This document shows, piece by piece, positions 17,200 through 26,671 of a DNA stretch of 64,000 nucleotides. The notes below the pieces were generated by a model. The model had not been told where the DNA came from. It was given only the letters and a program-made list of their open reading frames with translations, and did no database searches. This stretch comes from MB1-2 sp046566065 (GTDB lineage: Bacteria; Actinomycetota; CADDZG01; WHSQ01), in assembly GCA_046566065.1 (NCBI GenBank), contig JBKHXK010000009.1:13290-77289 (forward strand). Reading direction: 5' to 3'. Numbering within the stretch: position 1 is the first letter of the stretch; each line of letters begins with the position of its first letter. A program made the translations under genes and the position numbers.

Positions 17200-17272
17200 C
17201 GGTCCCCCCAACACAGCAGCCGGCGAAGCACGCATCCTACTTAGCGGCCCACCGGCCCCTAGGCTCGTCGGT

Positions 17273-18556
17273 ATGGACACCGAACCAGCCGGTCGCATCG
17301 GCATCCTCCGCCCGCTGAAGATCAGGGACTTCCGGCTCCTGTGGACCGCGATGACCGTCTCCTTCTTCGGCGACGGCATCTACATGGTCGCGATCGCGTG
17401 GCAGGTCTACGAACTCTCGAACGTGCCCACGGCGCTGTCCACCGTAGGGGTGGCGTGGAGCCTGCCGATGACCCTCTTCCTGTTGATAGGCGGCGTGCTG
17501 ACCGATCGCTTCGAGCGACGACGGATCATGATCGTCGCCGATCTCCTCCGTGGCTGCGCGGTGCTGGCCATGGGTGTCCTCAGCGTGACCGGGACGATCC
17601 GGCTGTGGCATCTGATCGCGCTGGCGATCGTGTACGGAACGGGCCAAGCGTTGTTCGCACCCGCTTTCGGAGCGATCGTCCCCGAGATCGTTCCACGCAA
17701 CCTGCTGACCGAGGCGAACTCGCTGGACAGCTTCGTGCGACATTCGGCCGAACGCTTGTTCGGCCCCGCGATCGGAGGCTTCACGATCGCGGCCATCGGC
17801 GCGGGTGGCGCGTTCCTCGTCGACGCCGCCACGTTCGCCTTCTCGATCGGCGTATTGATGCGCCTTGCAGAACGGCCCGTGCCCAACGAGGAACGTCCTG
17901 CCCCCTTGAGGGACATCAAGGAGGGTTTCGCCTACGTCCGCTCCCAGCCGTGGTTGATCGCAACACTGCTCTCGGCCCTCATGACCCTGTTGTTCGCGCT
18001 CGGCCCCTTCCAGATACTCCTCCCCTTCCTCGTGAAGAACGAGTTGGGGGGCACGGCGGCGGATCTTGGGCTCATCCTGGCGGCGGGCGGGGTGGGGTCG
18101 GTCATGGCGTCCGTGCTGCTCGGTCAGCGGGGGCTGCCGAGGCGCCACATCACCTTCATGTACGTCATGTGGGCGGCCGGGGTAGGCACGCTCGTCTTCT
18201 ACGCGGCGGCGACTCGCGTCTGGCACCTGATCGCCGTCGAGTTCATCGCCTGGGCCATGTTCACGTCGGGCCTCGTGGTGTGGGCGACCTTGATGCACCG
18301 TCTGGTACCGACCCGGCTCCTAGGACGAGTCACCAGCCTGGACTGGATGATCTCGACCGCTTTCGTGCCGCTCTCTTTCGCTCTCACGGGACCCGTATCC
18401 GGCGCGATCGGCGTCCGAGCGACGTTCTTCTGGGGCGGAGTGCTCGGCGCCCTGGCCACACTGGCCTTCTTGCTCTGGCCCGGAGTGCGCGCGACCGAAT
18501 CCGACGGTTCGATGACCTCCCCCGGATCGGCGGTGCCTTCGGAAGTCTCGTCTTAG
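17273..18556 (+). CDS. MFS transporter
   Basis: A 427-residue major facilitator with about 12 hydrophobic segments. The start is ATG 17273, divergent from folD. A conserved loop motif between helices 2 and 3 reads GGVLTDRFERRR, matching the MFS motif A (G-x-L-x-D-R-x-x-R-R). The profile resembles the enterobactin-exporter-like MFS subgroup (drug or siderophore exporters). The substrate cannot be inferred. Its stop overlaps that of purH on the opposite strand. Confidence 0.9.
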   Translation: MDTEPAGRIGILRPLKIRDFRLLWTAMTVSFFGDGIYMVAIAWQVYELSNVPTALSTVGVAWSLPMTLFLLIGGVLTDRFERRRIMIVADLLRGCAVLAMGVLSVTGTIRLWHLIALAIVYGTGQALFAPAFGAIVPEIVPRNLLTEANSLDSFVRHSAERLFGPAIGGFTIAAIGAGGAFLVDAATFAFSIGVLMRLAERPVPNEERPAPLRDIKEGFAYVRSQPWLIATLLSALMTLLFALGPFQILLPFLVKNELGGTAADLGLILAAGGVGSVMASVLLGQRGLPRRHITFMYVMWAAGVGTLVFYAAATRVWHLIAVEFIAWAMFTSGLVVWATLMHRLVPTRLLGRVTSLDWMISTAFVPLSFALTGPVSGAIGVRATFFWGGVLGALATLAFLLWPGVRATESDGSMTSPGSAVPSEVSS

Positions 18557-20070
18557 TGCCGGAAGTGCCGCCGTCCGGTGAAGACCATCGGGATCCCGTG
18601 TTCGTCGGCGGCTGCGATCACCTCGTCGTCACGCACCGAGCCTCCGGGTTGGATCACGGCTTTCGCTCCGGCGGCCACTGCAGCATCGAGTCCATCCCTG
18701 AAGGGGAAGAACGCGTCCGACGCGCACACGGTCCCCTGCGCGCGGCCCCCAGCACGCCTGGCCGCCAGCTCGGTCGACTCCAGACGATTCATCTGTCCCG
18801 CGCCCACTCCGACCGCGACCCCGTCCTTCGCCAGAACGATCGCATTCGACTTCACGTGCTTCGCCACGATCCACGCGAACCTGAGGTCCTGCCACTCTTC
18901 GTCGGTCGGCTGGGCTTTGGTCACGACCCTGGCGTCGCTGAGCTCGTTACGGACATCCGGAGACTGCACCAGCAGTCCACCCGCGATGCGCCGAACGTCC
19001 GGCTCGGGCCGGGTGTGGGCCGTGCCGGCTTTCAGCACGCGCAGGTTCTTCTTGGCGTTCAGCACCTCGAGGGCCGGGATCTCGAAGTCGGGGGCGATTA
19101 CCACTTCGGTGAAGATCTCGGCGATCGCCGCCGCGGTCTCCGCGTCGCAGATCCTGTTGAGAGCGACGATGCCTCCGAACGCCGAGGTCCGATCGCAATC
19201 CAGAGCCTTCGCATATGCCTCGGCCAGCGTCGATCCAAGGGCGGCCCCGCAAGGGTTCGAGTGCTTGATGATGACGGCCGCCGTCTCTTCTAGATCGAGG
19301 ACCAGCTTCCAGGCCGAGTCGGTGTCCAGGAGATTGTTATAGGAGAGCTCCTTACCCTGGAACTGCTCCGCGGCCGCTAGACCTCCCCCCGAGGTCTTAT
19401 AGAAAGCGGCCGATTGATGTGGGTTCTCCCCGTAGCGCAGATCCATGACCTTCTCCCCCGCCAGAAGCAGCTTGTCGGGGAAGTCGCCCTTGCGCGAGAA
19501 GTAGCTGGAGATCGCGGCGTCGTAAGCGGCGGTGTGAGCGAAGGCCTCCCGAGCCAGCGAGCGGCGGGTGTCCTCGGAGATGCCTCCCGAGGACTCGAGC
19601 TCGCGGATCAGGGACTCGTACCGATCGGGGTCGACGACGACCGCTACCGAGTGGAAGTTCTTGGCCGCCGCTCGCACCATCGCCGGGCCCCCGATGTCGA
19701 TCTGCTCGACCGCGTCGTCCTCTTTGACGCTCGGGTGAGCGACCGTTCGCTCGAACGGATAGAGGTTGCAGACCACGAGGTCGATCGCGGTGATCTCTTG
19801 CTCGGCGAGCTCCTCGATGTGGTCCGGCTTGCGTCGGTCCGCCAGGATGCCTCCGTGGATCTTCGGATGCAGCGTCTTCACGCGGCCCCCCAGGATCTCC
19901 GGCGCACCTGTCACCTCCGACACCTTCATCACCGGCACCTCGGCGTCGGCGAGGACCGAGGCCGTCCCACCCGAGGAGATGATCTCTACGCCCTGAGCCA
20001 CCAGAGCCCGGGCGAACTCCACGATCCCCGTCTTGTCCGACACGCTGAGCAACGCCCTCTTCACCTGCAT
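18553..20070 (-). CDS. purH: Bifunctional AICAR formyltransferase / IMP cyclohydrolase
   Basis: Last two steps of de novo IMP synthesis, 505 residues. The N-terminal MGS-like cyclohydrolase domain (RALLSVSDKTGIVEFA, SGGTASVLADA, GGRVKTLHPKIHGGIL) is followed by the formyltransferase domain with IIKHSNPCGAALG, SDAFFPFRDGLD and QPGGSVRDDEVI. It lies three bases downstream of purN on the same strand. Confidence 0.96.
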   Translation of the reverse strand: MQVKRALLSVSDKTGIVEFARALVAQGVEIISSGGTASVLADAEVPVMKVSEVTGAPEILGGRVKTLHPKIHGGILADRRKPDHIEELAEQEITAIDLVVCNLYPFERTVAHPSVKEDDAVEQIDIGGPAMVRAAAKNFHSVAVVVDPDRYESLIRELESSGGISEDTRRSLAREAFAHTAAYDAAISSYFSRKGDFPDKLLLAGEKVMDLRYGENPHQSAAFYKTSGGGLAAAEQFQGKELSYNNLLDTDSAWKLVLDLEETAAVIIKHSNPCGAALGSTLAEAYAKALDCDRTSAFGGIVALNRICDAETAAAIAEIFTEVVIAPDFEIPALEVLNAKKNLRVLKAGTAHTRPEPDVRRIAGGLLVQSPDVRNELSDARVVTKAQPTDEEWQDLRFAWIVAKHVKSNAIVLAKDGVAVGVGAGQMNRLESTELAARRAGGRAQGTVCASDAFFPFRDGLDAAVAAGAKAVIQPGGSVRDDEVIAAADEHGIPMVFTGRRHFRH

Positions 20071-20073
20071 GAG

Positions 20074-20703
20074 CTATCCCTCCGTCACTGAGTCACTGAC
20101 CCGCACGCGGGCTCCTTCGATCGAGACCTTGCCTTCGAGGATCAGCCGGCACGCCTGCGGTAGCAGCCGGTGCTCGACCGCCTTGATGCGTTCGTGCAGA
20201 GACTCTTCGGTGTCGCCGGGCTCGACCCGGACCGCCTCCTGCAACAGGATCGGGCCATGGTCCACCTCGTAGTCGACGAAGTGCACCGTGCTTCCGGTGA
20301 CCTTGACGCCATGCTCCAGCGCGTCGCGCACGCCGTGGGCGCCGGCGAACGCCGGCAGGAGGGCCGGGTGAAGATTGATGATGCGCCCCGCGAAGGCATC
20401 GACGAAGACGGGCGAGACGATCCGCATCAGACCCGCTGAGACGACGAGGTCCGGCTCGTAGGCCGCGACCCGATCGCGCAGAGCAACGCTCCAGTCCTCC
20501 CGGCTGGCGAAGGCCTTGAAATCGACCAGGTGGGCGTCGATCGAACGTTTCTCTGCGGCGCGTAGACCGACGCAGTCGCGATCCGCCACCACCGCCACGA
20601 CCTCGCCGGGAACCTCGCCTCGCTCGCACGCGTCGGCAAGCGCTTCCATGTTCGTTCCCGAGCCGGAGATCAGAGTCACGATGCGTCCAGGCATACCCGG
20701 CAC
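20074..20703 (-). CDS. purN: Phosphoribosylglycinamide formyltransferase
   Basis: Formyl-folate dependent GAR transformylase, 209 residues from GTG 20703; ATG 20694 (MPGRIVTLISGSGTN) is an equally plausible start. Motifs: ISGSGTNMEAL, the catalytic region LMRIVSPVFVDAF with NLHPALLPAFAGAHG (His), and STVHFVDYEVDHGPI with catalytic Asp. It forms a purN-purH pair. Confidence 0.94.
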   Translation of the reverse strand: MPGMPGRIVTLISGSGTNMEALADACERGEVPGEVVAVVADRDCVGLRAAEKRSIDAHLVDFKAFASREDWSVALRDRVAAYEPDLVVSAGLMRIVSPVFVDAFAGRIINLHPALLPAFAGAHGVRDALEHGVKVTGSTVHFVDYEVDHGPILLQEAVRVEPGDTEESLHERIKAVEHRLLPQACRLILEGKVSIEGARVRVSDSVTEG

Positions 20704-20728
20704 TCTACTCAGACGAAGGCGTCAAGTC

Positions 20729-21784
20729 CTACGAGGCCAGAGTGTCTGCAAGGGTTCTGAGGGCCTGGGGGTAGCGGTAGCTGATGCCCATGTGGCCCCC
20801 CTCGAACAGCTCGAAGCTGTGGTCGACACCGCCCTTGGTCAGCTCGTTCGAGAACGCCTGCGCGCCGAGATCCAGATGGGGCTCGTCTCGGTTGCCGGCG
20901 TCCAGGTAGATCAGCCGCATGCTCTTCAGCGCGTCGAGGTGCTCGGGCGCCATCCGAACTGGATCCCACGCGAGCCACTTCTCCCAGACCTCGGGGATCA
21001 GCTTGCCCGTATCGAGCTCGAACGGCAGGAGTGCTTTGCCGGGCTGCGACTCGTCCGGCGAGTAGGCGGCCGCATACGCGTACATCTCAAGGGGGGTTCC
21101 GTAACGGCCGTAGTCGAACCTGTCGATCTGTTTGAGCTTCTCGAAGAACACGTCGTAGGAGCCCTCGAAGTGGTCGCGCAGGGCGCGGACCACATCCCGG
21201 AACGCCGGTATCAAAGAAACCTCGAACAACGCATCGCCGGCATGGGACGCGAAGGCTCCGAAAACGTCGGGCCGGAGCATCGAGACCACCATCGCCCCGT
21301 AGCCCCCGCTGGACTTGCCCGTCAGCGCCCGACGGTCCCGGTCGGACGCGGTCGCGTAGCGCTCATCTATGAAGGGAACGACCTCGTCGCAGAGATAGTC
21401 CATGTAGCGCCCGGTGGAGACCGAGTTGATGAACTGCGACCCGCCGAGCGAGGTCCAAGCGTCGACGAACACGACGATCGCCCGGCGCACGCCGACGCCC
21501 GAGAACAGATCGTCGACCCGCTCGACCACGTTGGGCTCGAAGGCCGATCGTCCGAGCCACATGTCGAGCTGTCCCGTGAACCCCTGGATCACGTAGATCA
21601 CCGGGTACCGGCGACCGCTCTCCCCATAGCCCGGTGGCAGATAGACGTAGAGGGGCCGACGTGTCGGGTCCCCCAGGGGGTTGCCCGCCAGCACTTCGCT
21701 CTCGACGGTCAGCTGCTCGAAGCGTCCCGTCAGCTCGCGCTGCCAGGGGGGGCCGGGGAGCCCCTCGACCTCGGTGAGGCTCAC
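20729..21784 (-). CDS. Esterase of the alpha/beta hydrolase fold (esterase D / enterochelin esterase-like)
   Basis: A 351-residue hydrolase whose GTG start overlaps the sucD stop (GTGA). The beta-sheet entry PLYVYLPPGYGESGRRYPVIYVIQG is typical of the Esterase_put/Fes-type family. The nucleophile elbow is TGKSSGGYGAM, the acid is probably in YLDAGNRDEPHLD and the His in FEGGHMGISYRY. No signal peptide is visible, so it is probably cytosolic. The substrate is unknown. Confidence 0.85.
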   Translation of the reverse strand: MSLTEVEGLPGPPWQRELTGRFEQLTVESEVLAGNPLGDPTRRPLYVYLPPGYGESGRRYPVIYVIQGFTGQLDMWLGRSAFEPNVVERVDDLFSGVGVRRAIVVFVDAWTSLGGSQFINSVSTGRYMDYLCDEVVPFIDERYATASDRDRRALTGKSSGGYGAMVVSMLRPDVFGAFASHAGDALFEVSLIPAFRDVVRALRDHFEGSYDVFFEKLKQIDRFDYGRYGTPLEMYAYAAAYSPDESQPGKALLPFELDTGKLIPEVWEKWLAWDPVRMAPEHLDALKSMRLIYLDAGNRDEPHLDLGAQAFSNELTKGGVDHSFELFEGGHMGISYRYPQALRTLADTLAS

Positions 21785-22659
21785 CGGTTGAGGATCTTCG
21801 CTACTTCCTCGGCGACCGCGGTCGGGTTGGCGGCAACTGGGATCCCGGCCGCCCGCAGCGCCTCTTCCTTCGCGGCGGCCGTTCCCTTGGAGCCGGAGAT
21901 GATCGCGCCGGCATGGCCCATGCGCTTGCCTGGGGGTGCCGTGCGTCCGGCGATGTACGCGACGACCGGCTTGGACACGTTCTCCTTGATGTAGGCAGCG
22001 GCCCGCTCCTCGGCGTCCCCACCGATCTCGCCGACCATCGCGATCACCTTTGTATCCGGATCGGCCTCGAACTTGGCCAGGATGTCGATGAAGTTCGAGC
22101 CCGGGATCGGGTCGCCGCCGATGCCGACGCAGGTGGACTGGCCGATACCTCGCTGGGTCAGCTCGTGGACGATCTGGTACGTGAGCGTCCCGGACCGGGA
22201 TACGAGACCCACCGGGCCGGGCGAGCAGATCTCGCCGGGGATGATGCCCACGTTCGCCTTGCCCGGAGAGATCAGCCCGGGGCAGTTGGGGCCGATCAGA
22301 GTGACCTCTCGCTCGGCCGCACGCAGGTAAGGGACGGTGCGAGCCATGTCCATCGCCGGGATGTTCTCGGTGATGGCGACGATGACGTCGATGCCCGCGT
22401 CGTAGGACTCGAGCACGGCGTCGGCGGCGAAGCGGGCCGGTACGAACACCATCGAGGTGTTCGCTCCCGTCTCGGCAACGGCTTCCGCGACCGTGTCGAA
22501 GATCGGCACGCCGTCCACGTCGGTACCGCCCTTGCCCGGAGTCACACCGGCCACGAGGTCCGTGCCGTATTCCTTGTTGCGACCCGCGTGGAAGGAGCCC
22601 TCCCTGCCGGTAAGGCCTTGCACCACCAGCTTGGTCTTGTCGTCGATCAGGATCGCCAC
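21781..22659 (-). CDS. sucD: Succinyl-CoA synthetase alpha subunit
   Basis: TCA-cycle succinyl-CoA ligase, CoA-binding and phospho-His subunit, 292 residues from GTG 22659 with a clear GGAAGGAG ribosome-binding site. CoA-binding motif VQGLTGREGSFHAGRN; SRSGTLTYQIVHELT; the phosphorylated His is in GRTAPPGKRMGHAGAIISG. The start shares one base with the sucC stop (TAGTG). Confidence 0.95.
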   Translation of the reverse strand: MAILIDDKTKLVVQGLTGREGSFHAGRNKEYGTDLVAGVTPGKGGTDVDGVPIFDTVAEAVAETGANTSMVFVPARFAADAVLESYDAGIDVIVAITENIPAMDMARTVPYLRAAEREVTLIGPNCPGLISPGKANVGIIPGEICSPGPVGLVSRSGTLTYQIVHELTQRGIGQSTCVGIGGDPIPGSNFIDILAKFEADPDTKVIAMVGEIGGDAEERAAAYIKENVSKPVVAYIAGRTAPPGKRMGHAGAIISGSKGTAAAKEEALRAAGIPVAANPTAVAEEVAKILNR

Positions 22660-23828
22660 TAGTGCTCCTTCCCGTGCGCTAGAGCGACGGCCTTCTCGGC
22701 TGCTCCGAGCATCGTGTCGGCGGGGATGAGTTTCGGATGCGGAGAATCCGCCAGCATCTTGCGGCCTTGCTCGGCGTTGGTGCCGTCGAGACGGACCACG
22801 ATCGGAACCTTTACGTCCAAGCGGCCGAGTGCATCGATGATGCCTTCGGCGACCAGATCGCAACGGGTGATCCCGCCGAAGATATTCACTAGCACGCTCT
22901 TCACTTCGGGGTTGGAAGTGATGACCTCGAGCGCGGACGACAGCAGCTCGGCCCCCGCGCCGCCTCCGACATCGAGGAAGTTCGCAGGGTCCCCCCCGGC
23001 GGCCTTGACGACGTCCAGCGTCGACATGACCAGGCCGGCGCCGTTCCCGATGATCCCGACGTCACCGTCGAGCTTGATGAAATTGAGGCCCCGCTCCTTC
23101 GCGAATCGCTCCTGTTCGGGCACCTCGTGCACCGACTTCAACTCCTCGAAGTTCGGGTGGCGGTAAGCGGCGGAATCGTCAACCGATACCTTGGCGTCCA
23201 GCGCCACTACCCGGCCCTCTCCCATCAGGACCAGCGGGTTCACCTCGACCAGGGAAGCATCAAGCTCGACGAAGGCCCGATAGAGCCGAGGCAGGATCGC
23301 GATCGCTTCCTTGCGCGCCTCTTCATCGAGTCTCGCTCCGTACACGAGCTTGCGCGCGTGATAGTCGGAGAAGCCGAGCAACGGGTCGATGTGCACCTTT
23401 GCGACGGCAGCTGGGTCCTTCTCTGCGACCTCCTCGATGCTCATCCCACCCTGAGCGCTCATGATGCCGATGAACTTGCGCGCCGAGCGATCGATCGCGA
23501 ACGACACGTAGTACTCCTTGCGGATGTCACCCGCGCGTTCAACGAGGACGCGCCGCACGACCTGGCCCTTGGGGTCCTGCGCGTTGGCGATCGTCATCCC
23601 GATGATCTGCTCGGCAGCCTCGCGCGCTTCTTCCGGCGAGTTGGCAAGCTTGATGCCGCCTGCCTTGCCGCGGCCGCCGATCTGAACCTGAGCCTTCACG
23701 ACCACGCGGCCCCCGAGGCCCCTGGCGGCCTCTGCTGCCTCATCCGGCGTGGTGGCGACCCGTCCCTCGGGGACGGGGATCTCGAACTTCCGGAGGAGCT
23801 CCTTGCCTTGATATTCGAAGAGGTCCAA
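22659..23828 (-). CDS. sucC: Succinyl-CoA synthetase beta subunit
   Basis: ATP-grasp nucleotide-binding subunit, 389 residues. The family N-terminus DLFEYQGKELLRKFEIPVPEG starts at TTG 23828, preceded by AGGAGATAAGGC. VVKAQVQIGGRGKAGGIK (nucleotide site), EVNPLVLMGEGRVVALDAK and the NIFGGITRCDLVAEGI segment are intact. It sits with sucD and, just upstream, a B12-binding mutase subunit, a layout suited to converting methylmalonyl-CoA to succinate. Confidence 0.95.
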   Translation of the reverse strand: MDLFEYQGKELLRKFEIPVPEGRVATTPDEAAEAARGLGGRVVVKAQVQIGGRGKAGGIKLANSPEEAREAAEQIIGMTIANAQDPKGQVVRRVLVERAGDIRKEYYVSFAIDRSARKFIGIMSAQGGMSIEEVAEKDPAAVAKVHIDPLLGFSDYHARKLVYGARLDEEARKEAIAILPRLYRAFVELDASLVEVNPLVLMGEGRVVALDAKVSVDDSAAYRHPNFEELKSVHEVPEQERFAKERGLNFIKLDGDVGIIGNGAGLVMSTLDVVKAAGGDPANFLDVGGGAGAELLSSALEVITSNPEVKSVLVNIFGGITRCDLVAEGIIDALGRLDVKVPIVVRLDGTNAEQGRKMLADSPHPKLIPADTMLGAAEKAVALAHGKEH

Positions 23829-23838
23829 GCCTTATCTC

Positions 23839-24249
23839 CTAACTGCCCGTCGAGGATCCGACGTGCTCGTTCACCCAATCGATGATCTGTTTGGTGGGGG
23901 CGCCCGGCGTGAAGATCTCGCTGATCCCGGCGTCCTTCAGAGGCTCGATATCGGCCTCCGGGATGATGCCCCCGCCGAAGACCAAGATCTCCTCCGCGCC
24001 CTGTTCCTTCAGCAGCTGCACCACTCGCGGGAACAGGGTCATGTGCGCGCCCGACAGGCACGACAGACCGACGGCGTCCACATCCTCCTGTACGGCTGCG
24101 GCAGCGATCTGCTCGGGGGTCTGGTGCAGACCCGTGTAGATCACCTCCATGCCGGCGTCCCGCAGAGCGCGTGCTACGACCTTGATGCCCCTATCGTGTC
24201 CATCGAGACCGGGTTTCGCGACGAGGATGCGCGGCCGCCCTGAAGCCAT
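23839..24249 (-). CDS. Cobalamin-binding subunit of a methylmalonyl-CoA mutase-type enzyme
   Basis: A 136-residue stand-alone B12-binding domain. The axial-ligand motif DGHDRG (Asp-x-His-x-x-Gly) is in AKPGLDGHDRGIKV. GLSCLSGAHMTLFP and VFGGGIIPEADI follow, as in the mutase C-terminal domain. The catalytic large subunit is not in this window. It is the first gene before sucC and divergent from accDA. It may alternatively serve an isobutyryl- or ethylmalonyl-CoA mutase. Confidence 0.88.
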   Translation of the reverse strand: MASGRPRILVAKPGLDGHDRGIKVVARALRDAGMEVIYTGLHQTPEQIAAAAVQEDVDAVGLSCLSGAHMTLFPRVVQLLKEQGAEEILVFGGGIIPEADIEPLKDAGISEIFTPGAPTKQIIDWVNEHVGSSTGS

Positions 24250-24328
24250 AGGAAATGAAGCTCCTTGTTGTTCAGAAGTGGATGATTGCTACGTTTCGAC
24301 CCTAGCAGGTGGCCCCGAGAGGAGAACC

Positions 24329-25789
24329 GTGGAGGAAGCGCAGAACGGCGCGCACGATCTCGCCCTGGGACTGGCCGACCCCGGAAGCTTCGAGGTGAGA
24401 CAGGACGGCCTGAGGTCCCGAGATCCCCTCGGTTACCCGGGATACGGGGATGCGCTCGCCGCGGCAGCGGAGCGAGCGAAAGCGGACGAGTCGGTCGTCA
24501 CGGGGATGGCCACTATCGAGGGTCATCGGGTGGAGCTGGCCGCGTTCCAGTTCGACTTCCTCGGAGGCAGCATGGGCGAGGTCGCCGGCGAGCGGCTGGC
24601 TCGGGCGATGGAGATGGCAGCCAAACGGAGGGTCCCGTTCGTATTGCGGACCGCAACCGGAGGGGCGCGCATGCAAGAGGGGATGCGGTCGCTGATCCAG
24701 ATGCCCAAGGTCGTGAGCGCGCGCATGCTCCTCGCCGACGCACATGAAGCGTTCATCGCCGTGCTCGGGCACCCCACCACCGGTGGCGTGTTTGCCAGCT
24801 TGGGTTCTCTGGCCGATGTGACCCTGGCCGAAGACAACGCCACCATCGGCTTCGCAGGGCCGCGCGTAGCCGAGAGCTTCACGGGGTCTCCACTTCCGAA
24901 GGACTCGCACACCTCGTCATCGGCTCTGAGCCACGGACTGGTGGACGCGGTGATCGACCGGGCCTCGATGAGAACGGCCGTGGGCGAGGTCCTCGATTGC
25001 CTCGCGCCGGCCGTATCCCGTTCGGCCGGCGCCGATCAGCCGGAGATCTCCGACACCGAGATCGATGCTTGGGAGGCGCTGCAGCGGGCGCGCTCTCCGC
25101 AGAGGCTCTCCGGTCGCCGCTTGGTCGACGCCGTCACCGAACGGTTCACCGAGCTGCGCGGGGATCGCGCCGGATCGGACGACCCTGCCGTGATCGCAGG
25201 GCTCGGCCGCGTCGACGGCCGACCACTGGTCGTGATCGCGCTCGACCCGGCACATGCACCTAACCCGGCCGGTTTCCGCAAGACCTTGAGATGCCTAGAC
25301 GTCGCCCGCAGGCTCGATCTGCCCCTGGTGACGTTCGTGGACACCCCGGGGGCGGACCCATCCGCCCCCTCGGAGGCGGCCGGTGTGGCGGGAGCGATCG
25401 CACGGCTGTTCGAGGCCATGCTGGCGGCCCCGGTCCCGACCCTGGCGGTGGTGACCGGAGAGGGCGGGAGCGGAGGAGCCCTCGCCTTCGCGACGACAGA
25501 TCGTGTCGTGGCGTTCGAGGATGCGGTGTTCTCGGTGATCGGTCCCGAGGGGGCCGCGCAGATCCTGTGGAGGGACCCGAGCCGGGCTCCCGAGGCCGCG
25601 CGCGTCCTGAAGCTCACCGCCTTGGACCTGCACCGTCTCGGCATCGCCGACCACGTCCACCCCGGCCCCCTCGACGCGACGAACCTGAGACGGGTCGTCA
25701 CCTATCATCTCGACGTCCTGATCGACGAGCGCCCGCGTGGAGCAGACCCCGGTGACGCTCGAAGACAACGCTGGAGGAAGACCTGGTGA
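24329..25789 (+). CDS. accDA: Fused acetyl-CoA carboxylase carboxyltransferase (AccD-AccA)
   Basis: A 486-residue carboxyltransferase with beta-type and alpha-type halves in one chain, from GTG 24329 (GAGGAGAACC ribosome-binding site). The AccD-like part has FDFLGGSMGEVAGERLA, TGGARMQEGMRSLIQMPK and HPTTGGVFASLGSLADV. The AccA-like part has FVDTPGADPSAPSEAAG, VVTGEGGSGGALAF and SVIGPEGAAQILWRD. The Cys4 zinc ribbon of typical bacterial AccD is absent from the N-terminus. It transfers CO2 from carboxybiotin to acetyl-CoA (or possibly propionyl-CoA). The biotin carrier and carboxylase are elsewhere. Confidence 0.9.
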   Translation: MEEAQNGAHDLALGLADPGSFEVRQDGLRSRDPLGYPGYGDALAAAAERAKADESVVTGMATIEGHRVELAAFQFDFLGGSMGEVAGERLARAMEMAAKRRVPFVLRTATGGARMQEGMRSLIQMPKVVSARMLLADAHEAFIAVLGHPTTGGVFASLGSLADVTLAEDNATIGFAGPRVAESFTGSPLPKDSHTSSSALSHGLVDAVIDRASMRTAVGEVLDCLAPAVSRSAGADQPEISDTEIDAWEALQRARSPQRLSGRRLVDAVTERFTELRGDRAGSDDPAVIAGLGRVDGRPLVVIALDPAHAPNPAGFRKTLRCLDVARRLDLPLVTFVDTPGADPSAPSEAAGVAGAIARLFEAMLAAPVPTLAVVTGEGGSGGALAFATTDRVVAFEDAVFSVIGPEGAAQILWRDPSRAPEAARVLKLTALDLHRLGIADHVHPGPLDATNLRRVVTYHLDVLIDERPRGADPGDARRQRWRKTW

Positions 25790-26634
25790 CGGCTCCAGAC
25801 AAGAGAGCGCGCAAGAAGCAACATCGCGATGAGGTGCGAGCCGCGCAAGAGGCCGCGCTCAAACGCAGGCGGAACATCCGCTTGCTCGTGCTGGTCGGGC
25901 TGATCGTCGCCCTGGTGGGAGCAGCGATGGCGTTCGGGAGCGAAGACGAGATCGAGCCCGGGCCGAAGGATGACAAGGCCGAGGAGAAGGCCGAGGCCGC
26001 TTGCGGCGCCGAAGCGCCGCCCGAAGCGGATCCGAAGCAGTACGACAAGCCTCCGGGCACAGTGATCGAGGAGGGCGTTGACTATTCGGCCACGATCCGC
26101 ACCTCGTGCGGGGACATCGTCATCGACCTGCTCGAGGACGAGACACCAGAGAACGTGAACAACTTCGTCTTCCTCGCGCGAGAGGGCTACTACGAGGGGT
26201 TGATCTGGCATCGCGTCGAGTCGGACTCCGTGATCCAGGCAGGTGACCCGAACGGTCAGAACGGCGTGCCTCCCGATGGGCCCGGTTACACGATCCCCGA
26301 CGAGCTGCCCGAGAAGTCCAAGGAGTACGTCTACGGCGTCGTCGGGATGGCCAACGCCGGGCCGAACTCAGCGGGCAGCCAGTTCTTCATCGTGACCCGC
26401 AAGCAGGGGCCCGCCGGCTACCAACCCTTCTATTCGATCTTCGGTCGGGTGGTCGACGGGGAGACCGATGCAACCGAAGAAGAGATCGGTTGCAAGTCCC
26501 CGGGCGAGCCGGGCATCCCGACCCTGGATGCCATCGGTTGCCAACCGACGAATCAGGGAGCCGCGAGCGCGGCCGAAGCGGTGAAGCCGATCGTGCCCAT
26601 CTACATCGAGTCGATCGAGATCCACGAGGGCTAG
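25786..26634 (+). CDS. Membrane-anchored cyclophilin-type peptidyl-prolyl isomerase
   Basis: A 282-residue protein starting at a GTG that overlaps the accDA stop. A highly basic N-terminus is followed by one membrane helix (about residues 31-50) and a charged linker, then a cyclophilin domain from about 95. Motifs: VNNFVFLAREGYYEGLIWHRV, IQAGDPNGQNG, YVYGVVGMANAGPNSAGSQF and FYSIFGRVVDG. It probably folds proteins outside the membrane. The C-terminal extension with two extra cysteines resembles other actinobacterial anchored cyclophilins. Confidence 0.9.
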   Translation: MTAPDKRARKKQHRDEVRAAQEAALKRRRNIRLLVLVGLIVALVGAAMAFGSEDEIEPGPKDDKAEEKAEAACGAEAPPEADPKQYDKPPGTVIEEGVDYSATIRTSCGDIVIDLLEDETPENVNNFVFLAREGYYEGLIWHRVESDSVIQAGDPNGQNGVPPDGPGYTIPDELPEKSKEYVYGVVGMANAGPNSAGSQFFIVTRKQGPAGYQPFYSIFGRVVDGETDATEEEIGCKSPGEPGIPTLDAIGCQPTNQGAASAAEAVKPIVPIYIESIEIHEG

Positions 26635-26671
26635 CGGGAACCTTCTGCGGCTCTCGGTCGTCTTAGGGGCC

